From contig JAEWWC010000112.1 in the NCBI GenBank assembly GCA_023396555.1, positions 1 to 5,585 on the forward strand: 5,585 bases of DNA, read 5' to 3'. Positions 1-4,852 of this stretch are shown piece after piece (the stretch's first letter is position 1; every line of letters starts with the position of its first letter). The notes beneath the pieces were generated by a model that did no database searches, was not told the DNA's origin, and worked only from the letters and a program-made list of their open reading frames with translations. This DNA is from Bacillota bacterium. GTDB taxonomy: Bacteria; Bacillota; Clostridia; Christensenellales; SZUA-584. The position numbers and the translations under genes are program-made.

Positions 1-745
1 TGAGTATGATGATACCGTCGATGCGATCCCGCCACATCGCGATGGCACCCACCAGCTCTCGGCTGGTCACCCAGGGCATCGTCTCGCTCATACGGTGCGA
101 CGCAACCGCCGCTTTTTTGGGGTCCGCAGCGCAGCCCAAAATCGGCACCGCATCCATGCTTTTCAGCGCGGACAGCACCGGCTCACCGATGTATTTGTCG
201 TAGATGTTGTACGGGTGGGCGACGACGAGCACCTTGATGCCGCTCGAGTTCAGCAGCCGTTCCTGTTCATTCATCGCGATCAGTTGCTCCGCCCGTTCAG
301 ACTGCTTGGCCGTCCAATAAGCGTACAGGCTATGCGCCCGCGGTTTGCCCAGCGCGCGCCCCAGCTTCACGAACACAAGCGGCTCGAGCTGTTTGTCCTT
401 GGTGTCGATGTTATAATGCAGCAGTTTTAAGTTGGTGTCGCGGAAGGTGTTTTTGATCAGGTCATAAACGGCGTAAAAGCGCGTACACATCGTCCCCGCA
501 CGGCCCTGATGACCGATGCGCGGCACAAGCACATAGTCGCATTTGTCCATCAGCCACGCCACATGCCCCAAGTATATCTTGCTGGACAGGCAGGACTCGT
601 CCACGGCGAGGTTGGAACCGCGCTCGACGATCTCCCTGTTGGTGTCCGGGCTGACGATGGTTTCCACGCCCAGCGCATCGAAGAAGCTCTCCCACATCGC
701 GCCGTAACGGAAATAAAAAAAAGCCTTCGGTATTCCAATTTTCAT
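1..745 (-). CDS. Acyl-CoA dehydratase activase-related protein (DUF2229/COG3580-like), 3' end cut by window edge
   Basis: Reading the minus strand from an ATG at 745 gives 248 codons with no stop before the window edge, so the C-terminus is missing. The N-terminus MKIGIPKAFFYFRYGAMW, then VDESCLSSKIYLGHVAWL at about residues 48-65 and YVLVPRIG at 71-78, is the pattern of the DUF2229/COG3580 family, related to activators and D-components of 2-hydroxyacyl-CoA dehydratases. These are cytoplasmic proteins of anaerobes; the related dehydratase activators carry Fe-S clusters. Cysteines are visible at 52, 69, 87 and 205; Cys52 sits in the conserved DE-x-CL segment and could be a cluster ligand (inference). 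The exact reaction of this family is not established, so no symbol is given. A weak Shine-Dalgarno-like GGACAGG lies 7 nt upstream, and a SigA-type promoter lies at 793-821. Codons are GC-rich, unlike the AT-rich gene next to it. No dehydratase subunit gene is visible in the window; partners could lie beyond position 1. Confidence 0.8.
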   Translation of the reverse strand, partial: MKIGIPKAFFYFRYGAMWESFFDALGVETIVSPDTNREIVERGSNLAVDESCLSSKIYLGHVAWLMDKCDYVLVPRIGHQGRAGTMCTRFYAVYDLIKNTFRDTNLKLLHYNIDTKDKQLEPLVFVKLGRALGKPRAHSLYAYWTAKQSERAEQLIAMNEQERLLNSSGIKVLVVAHPYNIYDKYIGEPVLSALKSMDAVPILGCAADPKKAAVASHRMSETMPWVTSRELVGAIAMWRDRIDGIIIL

Positions 746-792
746 ATTAAACCTGTCCGATTATAAAATATGTATGATGCAATATAGGTAGT

Positions 793-821
793 ATTATAAA
801 CGACATTTGCCTTTTGGGCAA
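793..821 (-). promoter_or_regulatory. SigA-like promoter for the activase-related gene
   Basis: On the minus strand, TTGCCC (816-821, 4 of 6 to the -35 consensus) is followed by exactly 17 nt and then a perfect TATAAT (793-798). The predicted transcript would start near 786, leaving about 40 nt before the ATG at 745. The -35 box lies inside a small inverted repeat, TTGCC/GGCAA with a 5-nt loop (807-821), which could be an operator or chance. The promoter is read from consensus only. Confidence 0.6.
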
Positions 822-910
822 GGCGGGAGACAGAGTGAGTTGCATATGTAACTTAAGACTGTATTCCAAATCAAGATAAAGTGAGAAGTCAAAAGCTTTA
901 ATAAATAATA

Positions 911-933
911 AACTTTGAACGAGTACGAAAGTT
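911..933 (-). terminator. Weak candidate terminator after the TIR-like gene
   Basis: AACTTT and AAAGTT form a 6-bp AT-rich stem with an 11-nt loop directly at the stop codon of the TIR-like gene, followed on the minus strand by a T-rich run (TTATTATTTATT). The stem has only one GC pair and is unlikely to be a strong intrinsic terminator. It is the only terminator-like structure found between this gene and the activase-related gene. The rest of 746-931 holds the promoter at 793-821 and otherwise AT-rich sequence without a recognisable element. Confidence 0.2.
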
Positions 934-2032
934 ATTTTTTCTTAAATCCATTTAAAGCTTTCATAAGTTTAATTCCAGTACCCCATGATAATTCATCGCC
1001 TATATACTCACACCTATATAAACCTTGTAAATTTGAGGGGATTGCGATACGTTTGTCCCAAACAAGTATTACTTTTTTATCATAGAGTACAAATGCAGAC
1101 CCTATTTCAATAAGAACATTTTGATTTATACCGAAAGAACCATCTTCCTTTTTATCGTTTTCATCAGCTGATACACAAATAACGGCAGAATTACATCTTC
1201 TCATTGCACTAAATACTTTTTCTGGAATAGGAATTGCTGACGTTTCTGTTTCTACCACAACCTCATAGTCCAGGTTGGCCAATTCAATCAAGGTTTTTAT
1301 TTGTTCGACGATTTCCATATTCTTACCATGAGATATAAAAATACGGGTAGTATCAGATAGAGTTGATGCCTCAACTTGCACATGCACAGAATCTGATTCT
1401 TTTCGTTTCTCGATAGGTATTAATTCTTCGGAAGTCCTGATACTCGACGTATCATCAGTACTTGTTTCCTGATCATCTATTTTTGTTGAAGATGTCAAAG
1501 TGCTTCCACCGATGTATTGTCCTAATTGATCTCTGTTTATACTCAATCGGGTAGCTTGTCCCTTACGTCCTAGGGTTAATTTCCCAATATTCGCTGTTTC
1601 ACAAACCTTAAAATAGCATACTGCCATATCTTTTAATGTATTTTCATTTTCAGTTTCAATAGAAAATGATTTATTCTCATGCCAATAAGCAGCAATATCA
1701 ATATTTGTTATTTCACTGAGGTCTTTCTGATAGAATACCCATTCAAGTGCACTGTGATATGGGTTAATTGACCTTAGAATAGCACAGAAAATATCTGGAT
1801 ATTCTGTTGACACTACTCTCGCAAGCTTCTTACCTAATTCGCTCAGCTTTAATTTATCGCCATCTCGATAAGCCAATCCCCATATTAAATACGCATTAAC
1901 TTTTCTTGGATCTAGCAGTTTTTTATCAAGGATTGATTTTGCATCTTCAACTGTACATCCTGTTGCACGTGTTTTGAGGAATTGAACAACTTTTATTGCA
2001 TCATCAGGCGAGGCTAAAATAGGTAATATCAT
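932..2032 (-). CDS. TIR-like domain protein with N-terminal winged-helix-like region; probable stand-alone defence effector
   Basis: This is a complete 366-residue protein. Residues ~229-362 form a TIR-like domain of the type grouped in PF10137/COG4271: RIFISHG (230-236) as first strand and loop, PEKVFSAMRRC (270-280), AVICVSADE (283-291), QNVLIEIG (304-311) with Glu309 as the likely catalytic-type glutamate, VILVW (321-325), then PSNLQGLYRCEY (332-343) and ELSW (347-350). Related bacterial TIR domains cleave NAD+ when triggered by phage; that activity is inferred here. Residues ~8-72 look like a winged helix (DGDKLKLSELGKKLAR as helix-turn-wing), and ~120-175 look like a second small module (NIGKLTLGRKGQATRLSI). 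A Ser/Thr/Asp-rich linker spans ~176-228. No signal peptide or membrane segment is seen. The start is supported by AGGGGGA 8 nt upstream. Sampled GC is about one third against nearly 60% in neighbours, pointing to horizontal acquisition. No cyclase, ThsA-like or other partner gene is adjacent. The TIR-like call is firm, the NADase role moderate, and the N-terminal function unknown. Confidence 0.85.
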   Translation of the reverse strand: MILPILASPDDAIKVVQFLKTRATGCTVEDAKSILDKKLLDPRKVNAYLIWGLAYRDGDKLKLSELGKKLARVVSTEYPDIFCAILRSINPYHSALEWVFYQKDLSEITNIDIAAYWHENKSFSIETENENTLKDMAVCYFKVCETANIGKLTLGRKGQATRLSINRDQLGQYIGGSTLTSSTKIDDQETSTDDTSSIRTSEELIPIEKRKESDSVHVQVEASTLSDTTRIFISHGKNMEIVEQIKTLIELANLDYEVVVETETSAIPIPEKVFSAMRRCNSAVICVSADENDKKEDGSFGINQNVLIEIGSAFVLYDKKVILVWDKRIAIPSNLQGLYRCEYIGDELSWGTGIKLMKALNGFKKK

Positions 2033-2040
2033 ATTAAAAT

Positions 2041-2047
2041 TCCCCCT
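2041..2047 (-). promoter_or_regulatory. Ribosome binding site of the TIR-like gene
   Basis: AGGGGGA on the minus strand lies 8 nt before the ATG at 2032. This is a strong Shine-Dalgarno at good spacing and fixes the start codon. Together with the promoter at 2064-2092 it gives a short leader of about 25 nt. Confidence 0.65.
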
Positions 2048-2063
2048 GAATTTCTATAAAAAT

Positions 2064-2092
2064 AGATTACATCCATATTTTTTTAATGTCAA
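2064..2092 (-). promoter_or_regulatory. Promoter of the TIR-like gene
   Basis: On the minus strand, a perfect -35 hexamer TTGACA (2087-2092) is followed by 17 nt and TAATCT (2064-2069). The -10 is poor (3 of 6), but the spacing is ideal and an A/T-rich tract fills the spacer. It suggests the gene is transcribed alone at a modest constitutive level, as is usual for single-gene defence effectors. The rest of 2033-2175 is AT-rich, and no clear terminator for the upstream radical SAM gene was found there. Confidence 0.5.
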
Positions 2093-2175
2093 CTCAAACA
2101 TAACATTGATGCCCGTACAGAATTAATAAAATAATATTTTCGCTTAATGAGACTGTCAGCATCAGGTTTATTGTC

Positions 2176-3657
2176 TTACACCCTGTACACCTTCCTGAAG
2201 TGGTGTCCGTACACCGCGTAGGTGACAGCCTTGTGCAGCTGCGACGGGTTATGCCGCAGCGTGTGCAGCACCAGCCGCCAGAACCAACGGCGCTCCTCCC
2301 CCGCGATACCCAGCCGGAATATCGACTTCATGAACGATGCGATGTCCGCCGGATGGATTTTGACGCGCGTTTTAGGCTGCTGTGCGCGCTCCTCTGCGTC
2401 GAGGTAGCGCATCACGCGGCGGTAATACGATTCGGGGCCGTATATGTTGCCCACCACCTTTTTGTAGCCGCTCACCAGCTTGTCGTGTGCCATCTTGGGC
2501 GCAAAGTTCATCGAATAGTCGGTGTTGTCACCCGTGAAGTCGGAGGTCAGGCGGTGTTCCTGCTCCATGCGTTGGTACAATCGCGTGCCGCGCGGCGCGT
2601 TCAGCAGCCCCACCATCGCGACGACGATGTGGCTCTGCTGTATGAAGCGGATGAGCGTATCGAATATGGTGTCCGGGTCGCTGTCGAAGCCCAGTATGAA
2701 GCCGCCCTGCACCTCCATGCCGTGCGCCTGTATGGTCTCAATACAGGCCAGCAGATCCCGCCCCGTGTTCTGTTTCTTGCCGCATTCGGACAGGCTGTCC
2801 TCGTTGGGCGTTTCAATACCCACGAACACCGTATCGAAGCCCGCCGCCACCATCAGGTTCATCAGTTCCTCGTCGTCCGATATGTTGATGGACGCTTCGG
2901 TGTCGAGTCGGAACGGGCGGTCGTGCGCCTCCTGCCATGATATCACGGCGGGCAGCACCGAGTTTTTTAGTATCTCCTTGTTGCCGATGAAGTTGTCGTC
3001 CACGAAGAACACGCTGCCCTGCCAGCCGTGGGCATACAGCGCGTCCAGCTCCGCCGTCACCTGCCCCGCCGTTTTGAGACGCGGTTTGCGTCCAAACAGC
3101 ACCACCACGTCGCAGAACTCGCAGTTGAACGGGCAGCCGCGCGAGTACTGTATGTTCATCGACGAATAATCCTTCATGCGGATAAGGCTCCACAGCGGCA
3201 CGGGCGTCACTGTGATATCGGGCTTGTGATCACACTGGTAGATGTGCCCGGCATTTCCCTGTTCCAAGTCGTGCAGAAACGGCGGCAGAGTCACTTCCGC
3301 CTCGCCCAGCACCAGATGATCCACGGAGTCGTACTTGTCCGGGAACGCGGTAAACAGCGGCCCGCCCGCTACCACGCGGACACCCGCATTTTTACACCGT
3401 GCGATCACAGCTTCCGTGGAGGCGCTTTGCACCGACATCGCGCTGATGAATACACATTCCGCCCAAAGCAGGTCGCTGTCGCGCAGGCGGCTCACGTTCA
3501 TGTCCACGAGGCGTTTGTCCCAGTCTTTCGGCAGCATGGCCGCCACAGTAAGCAGCCCCAGCGGCGGGAACACGGATTTTTTGGTGGTAAACCGTAGCGC
3601 ATATTTGAAGCTCCAGAATGTGTCGGGAAATTCGGGATAAATGAGTAATATGCGCAT
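2176..3657 (-). CDS. B12-binding domain radical SAM protein (DUF4070-like C-terminus)
   Basis: This is a complete 493-residue cytoplasmic protein. Residues 1-~140 are a Rossmann-like cobalamin-binding region: MRILLIYPEF at the start, FPPLGLLTVAAMLP (30-43), VDMN (51-54), FISAMSVQS (70-78), VVAGGP (95-100) and LVLGEAEVTLP (115-125). The radical SAM core follows, with CxxxCxxC at Cys175, Cys179 and Cys182 (SRGCPFNCEFCD) binding a [4Fe-4S] cluster, then FFVDDNFIGN (217-226), FVGIETPNED (278-287) and GGFILGFDSD (318-327). The C-terminal ~130 residues resemble the DUF4070 extension of this group, which includes the hopanoid methylase HpnP. The classic cobalamin motif DxHxxG is not present (VDMNVSR at that position), suggesting histidine-off cobalamin or weak binding. 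The substrate cannot be told; methyl transfer to an unactivated carbon is the usual chemistry of the class. GGAGG lies 5 nt before the ATG. The minus-strand 5' leader has a 6-bp stem (TCGTCG/CGACGA, 3675-3701). The gene is divergent from the lipoprotein gene, and no clear promoter was found for it. Confidence 0.87.
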   Translation of the reverse strand: MRILLIYPEFPDTFWSFKYALRFTTKKSVFPPLGLLTVAAMLPKDWDKRLVDMNVSRLRDSDLLWAECVFISAMSVQSASTEAVIARCKNAGVRVVAGGPLFTAFPDKYDSVDHLVLGEAEVTLPPFLHDLEQGNAGHIYQCDHKPDITVTPVPLWSLIRMKDYSSMNIQYSRGCPFNCEFCDVVVLFGRKPRLKTAGQVTAELDALYAHGWQGSVFFVDDNFIGNKEILKNSVLPAVISWQEAHDRPFRLDTEASINISDDEELMNLMVAAGFDTVFVGIETPNEDSLSECGKKQNTGRDLLACIETIQAHGMEVQGGFILGFDSDPDTIFDTLIRFIQQSHIVVAMVGLLNAPRGTRLYQRMEQEHRLTSDFTGDNTDYSMNFAPKMAHDKLVSGYKKVVGNIYGPESYYRRVMRYLDAEERAQQPKTRVKIHPADIASFMKSIFRLGIAGEERRWFWRLVLHTLRHNPSQLHKAVTYAVYGHHFRKVYRV

Positions 3658-3705
3658 GCTGCCCTCCGTCGATGTCGTCGTTTATCAATAGAATGCGACG
3701 ATTCA

Positions 3706-3717
3706 GATACGCGTATC
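3706..3717. promoter_or_regulatory. Perfect 12-bp palindrome in a divergent intergenic region (candidate operator)
   Basis: GATACGCGTATC is its own reverse complement. It lies between the divergent radical SAM and lipoprotein starts. On the plus strand it falls between a possible -35 TTCAGA (3702-3707) and a possible -10 AATAAT (3724-3729, 5 of 6) spaced by 16 nt, which is where a repressor would bind. No regulator gene is nearby, and chance is not excluded. Confidence 0.35.
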
Positions 3718-3775
3718 CCGAACAATAATTGGATTACATTGCGTAAAAGTAACAAAAATACTGTAGGAGATTAGT

Positions 3776-3844
3776 ATGTATGGTATCATGAGTTCATTAT
3801 GGTTCCTTTTACGAGGAACAACAAGATGCAAAACAGCGTCGTAA
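3776..3844 (+). CDS. Possible 22-codon leader peptide upstream of the lipoprotein gene
   Basis: An ATG at 3776 has a strong Shine-Dalgarno, AGGAGA (3765-3770), with GGAG ending 6 nt upstream, and is followed by 21 further sense codons and TAA at 3842-3844. The peptide begins MYGIMSSLWFLLRG and ends RCKTAS: a short hydrophobic stretch and then a basic tail. Its stop lies 4 nt before an ATG at 3849 that is in frame with the lipoprotein and has no Shine-Dalgarno of its own, so translational coupling is possible. An extended -10-like TGGTATCAT (3781-3789) lies inside it; if that is the true promoter, this frame is not transcribed. No homologue is recognised. Confidence 0.3.
   Translation: MYGIMSSLWFLLRGTTRCKTAS
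3802..3819 (+). promoter_or_regulatory. Small hairpin in the lipoprotein mRNA leader, covering a GAGG element
   Basis: GTTCCT (3802-3807) and AGGAAC (3814-3819) form a 6-bp stem with a 6-nt loop. The right arm contains most of a GAGG (3813-3816) that sits 9 nt before an ATG at 3826. That ATG opens an 8-codon frame (MQNSVVTA) whose TGA (3850-3852) overlaps the ATG at 3849. The stem could gate initiation there. It is short, and its function is unproven. Confidence 0.25.
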
Positions 3845-3872
3845 CAGCATGAAAGTATGGAGACTTAACCGT

Positions 3873-4670
3873 ATGAAAAGAAAATGGACAGCGGCTTTAC
3901 TGGCCGCAATGATGATATTGAGTCTGGCAGGCTGCGCACCAAAAGCGGACGTGCCGAAAGAATCTGCCGCCACCGACGTTGCAGAGAAAACGCCTGCCGC
4001 AACGGTTGCCGCTACGCCTGCGCCGAATCCGCTGGATCAGCTGAACGGCATTGACGCGGCGGATGTGCGCCAGATCGACATGTACACCGATTCCGCATCG
4101 CCGGACAAACCCGTAGCTGTCTATTCGTCGCCGGAGGACATCACCGCGGTGATGGAGTGGTTCTCGCAGCTTCAGGTGGACCAAGCGCTGGCTGTGCCGG
4201 AGACCGGTGCACCGGGCGATTGGCGATATTACGAATTGGCGCTGTTTGACGGGCGCGCGTTCAAAATCCATTTTGGAGGCGACACCATATCCGCGGACGG
4301 TGCGCAGTTCCGCTATACCGGTCCCGAAGCGCCGGAGTTGACCAAAGAGCTGTGGCTGGACGTGGACGACAGCAGCTTCTCCGCGGACACTGAGATCATC
4401 AACTACAGCCTGCATAATGACACGGGCGGCGAGGCAGTGCTGCTGTTTGAGCCGTTGCTGGAACGCGCGACAGCCTCGGGCTGGGAGCCGCTCACACGCA
4501 CCGAGGAGTTTTGCGGCGTGACAGACCCCATGACCGCTACGATCATCGAGCACGAGCTGCCGATGGAATGGTTCCCCGACGCCGGACCGGGCGTATACCG
4601 GCTGTCGCTGGAGGCTTATGACGAGGACGATAACCCGTTTATAATTTCGGACATATTTGAGATTGGATGA
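3873..4670 (+). CDS. Putative lipoprotein with C-terminal bacterial Ig-like domain
   Basis: From the ATG at 3873 this is a 265-residue protein with a classic lipoprotein signal: basic MKRK, a hydrophobic core, and lipobox LAGC with Cys21 as the expected lipidated residue, so it is anchored on the outer face of the membrane. An Ala/Pro/Lys/Thr-rich linker follows (about 22-55). Residues ~60-162 form a mixed domain reminiscent of DUF5301-type lipoproteins (ITAVMEWFSQLQ, then YYELALFDGRAFKIHFGG). Residues ~170-264 look like a Big_14-type Ig-like fold: NYSLHNDTGGEAVLLFEP, then GWEPL, and near the end PGVYRLSLEAYDED. No catalytic motif is seen; binding or envelope sensing is a guess. An in-frame ATG at 3849 would add 8 residues but has no Shine-Dalgarno, whereas GGAG (3859-3862) lies 10 nt before 3873. 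It is divergent from the radical SAM gene and 182 nt ahead of rsgA, which has its own promoter. Confidence 0.75.
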   Translation: MKRKWTAALLAAMMILSLAGCAPKADVPKESAATDVAEKTPAATVAATPAPNPLDQLNGIDAADVRQIDMYTDSASPDKPVAVYSSPEDITAVMEWFSQLQVDQALAVPETGAPGDWRYYELALFDGRAFKIHFGGDTISADGAQFRYTGPEAPELTKELWLDVDDSSFSADTEIINYSLHNDTGGEAVLLFEPLLERATASGWEPLTRTEEFCGVTDPMTATIIEHELPMEWFPDAGPGVYRLSLEAYDEDDNPFIISDIFEIG

Positions 4671-4679
4671 ACTTGAGAC

Positions 4680-4707
4680 TTGAAGAATATACCTGTTGTG
4701 CTATAAT
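4680..4707 (+). promoter_or_regulatory. Strong extended -10 promoter for the leader peptide and rsgA
   Basis: TTGAAG (4680-4685, 4 of 6) lies 16 nt before a perfect TATAAT (4702-4707), which is preceded by TG at 4699-4700, giving the full extended element TGnTATAAT. Transcription would start near 4714, about 27 nt before the leader ATG at 4741. It begins only 9 nt after the lipoprotein stop codon, so rsgA is probably transcribed independently. No terminator separates the two genes, so read-through is possible. Confidence 0.65.
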
Positions 4708-4740
4708 TCATATGTCATTAATCCAGGAAGGAGAGTATTT

Positions 4741-4797
4741 ATGAAAACGTACGTAAAGTCGGAGAGTGTCCTCAATCGGGAGGCGTTCATCCGCTGA
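4741..4797 (+). CDS. Probable 18-codon leader peptide ahead of rsgA
   Basis: An ATG at 4741 follows a very strong ribosome binding site (AGGAAGGAGA, 4725-4734; GGAG ends 7 nt before the start) and a strong promoter. It encodes MKTYVKSESVLNREAFIR and stops at TGA 4795-4797. Codons 12-16 form the left arm of an 11-bp stem (4776-4786 with 4803-4813) whose right arm can instead pair with the rsgA Shine-Dalgarno. Such an arrangement is typical of leader peptides whose translation controls the next gene, as in erm-type or cat-type attenuation. The peptide itself is not recognised, and no run of a single regulatory amino acid is seen. It ends 55 nt before the rsgA start. Confidence 0.5.
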   Translation: MKTYVKSESVLNREAFIR

Positions 4798-4843
4798 CGC
4801 TGACGCCTCCCGAAAGCCATGATCGATAAACACTTTTCGGAGG
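4776..4843 (+). promoter_or_regulatory. Candidate translational attenuator: two mutually exclusive stems controlling the rsgA ribosome binding site
   Basis: Arm 1, TCGGGAGGCGT (4776-4786), pairs perfectly over 11 bp with arm 2, ACGCCTCCCGA (4803-4813). Arm 2 can instead pair with arm 3, TTTCGGAGG (4835-4843), through CCTCC (4806-4810), one bulged C (4811) and GAAA (4812-4815), giving 9 Watson-Crick pairs. Arm 3 contains the GGAGG Shine-Dalgarno of rsgA. The two stems cannot coexist. Arm 1 lies inside the leader peptide frame, so a ribosome there would prevent the first stem and could let arm 2 mask the rsgA site. No T-run follows either stem, so control at translation is more likely than at transcription. 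All pairings are read by eye. Confidence 0.5.
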
Positions 4844-4852
4844 TTATATAAA

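Noticed and set aside
932..2032. Assigning the TIR-like gene to Thoeris, CBASS or Pycsar
   Set aside because: No ThsA-like protein, nucleotidyl cyclase or other partner is encoded in the window, and the N-terminal half does not resemble a known cyclic nucleotide receptor.
899..2138. Similar AT-rich stretches near 899-914 and 2122-2138 as flanking direct repeats of an insertion
   Set aside because: The likeness (TTAATAAA/TAATA) is low-complexity A/T sequence and not an exact repeat, so it does not support target-site duplication.
2200..3169. Long plus-strand open frames (246 and 215 residues) opposite the radical SAM gene
   Set aside because: They are antisense shadows of a gene with clear family motifs. 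Their translations are low-complexity Arg/His- or Ser-rich and lack good ribosome binding sites.
2176..3657. Naming the radical SAM gene hpnP
   Set aside because: It shares architecture with HpnP, but there is no hopanoid gene nearby and the motif match is not specific enough to give a symbol.
3897..4553. 218-residue minus-strand frame opposite the lipoprotein gene
   Set aside because: The plus-strand frame has a signal peptide, a lipobox and domain-like sequence. The antisense frame has no motif and no ribosome binding site.
4776..4813. 11-bp GC-rich hairpin as an intrinsic terminator after the leader peptide
   Set aside because: The right arm is followed by AAGCCATGAT with no T-run, and the loop is 16 nt. 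The structure fits a translational switch better.
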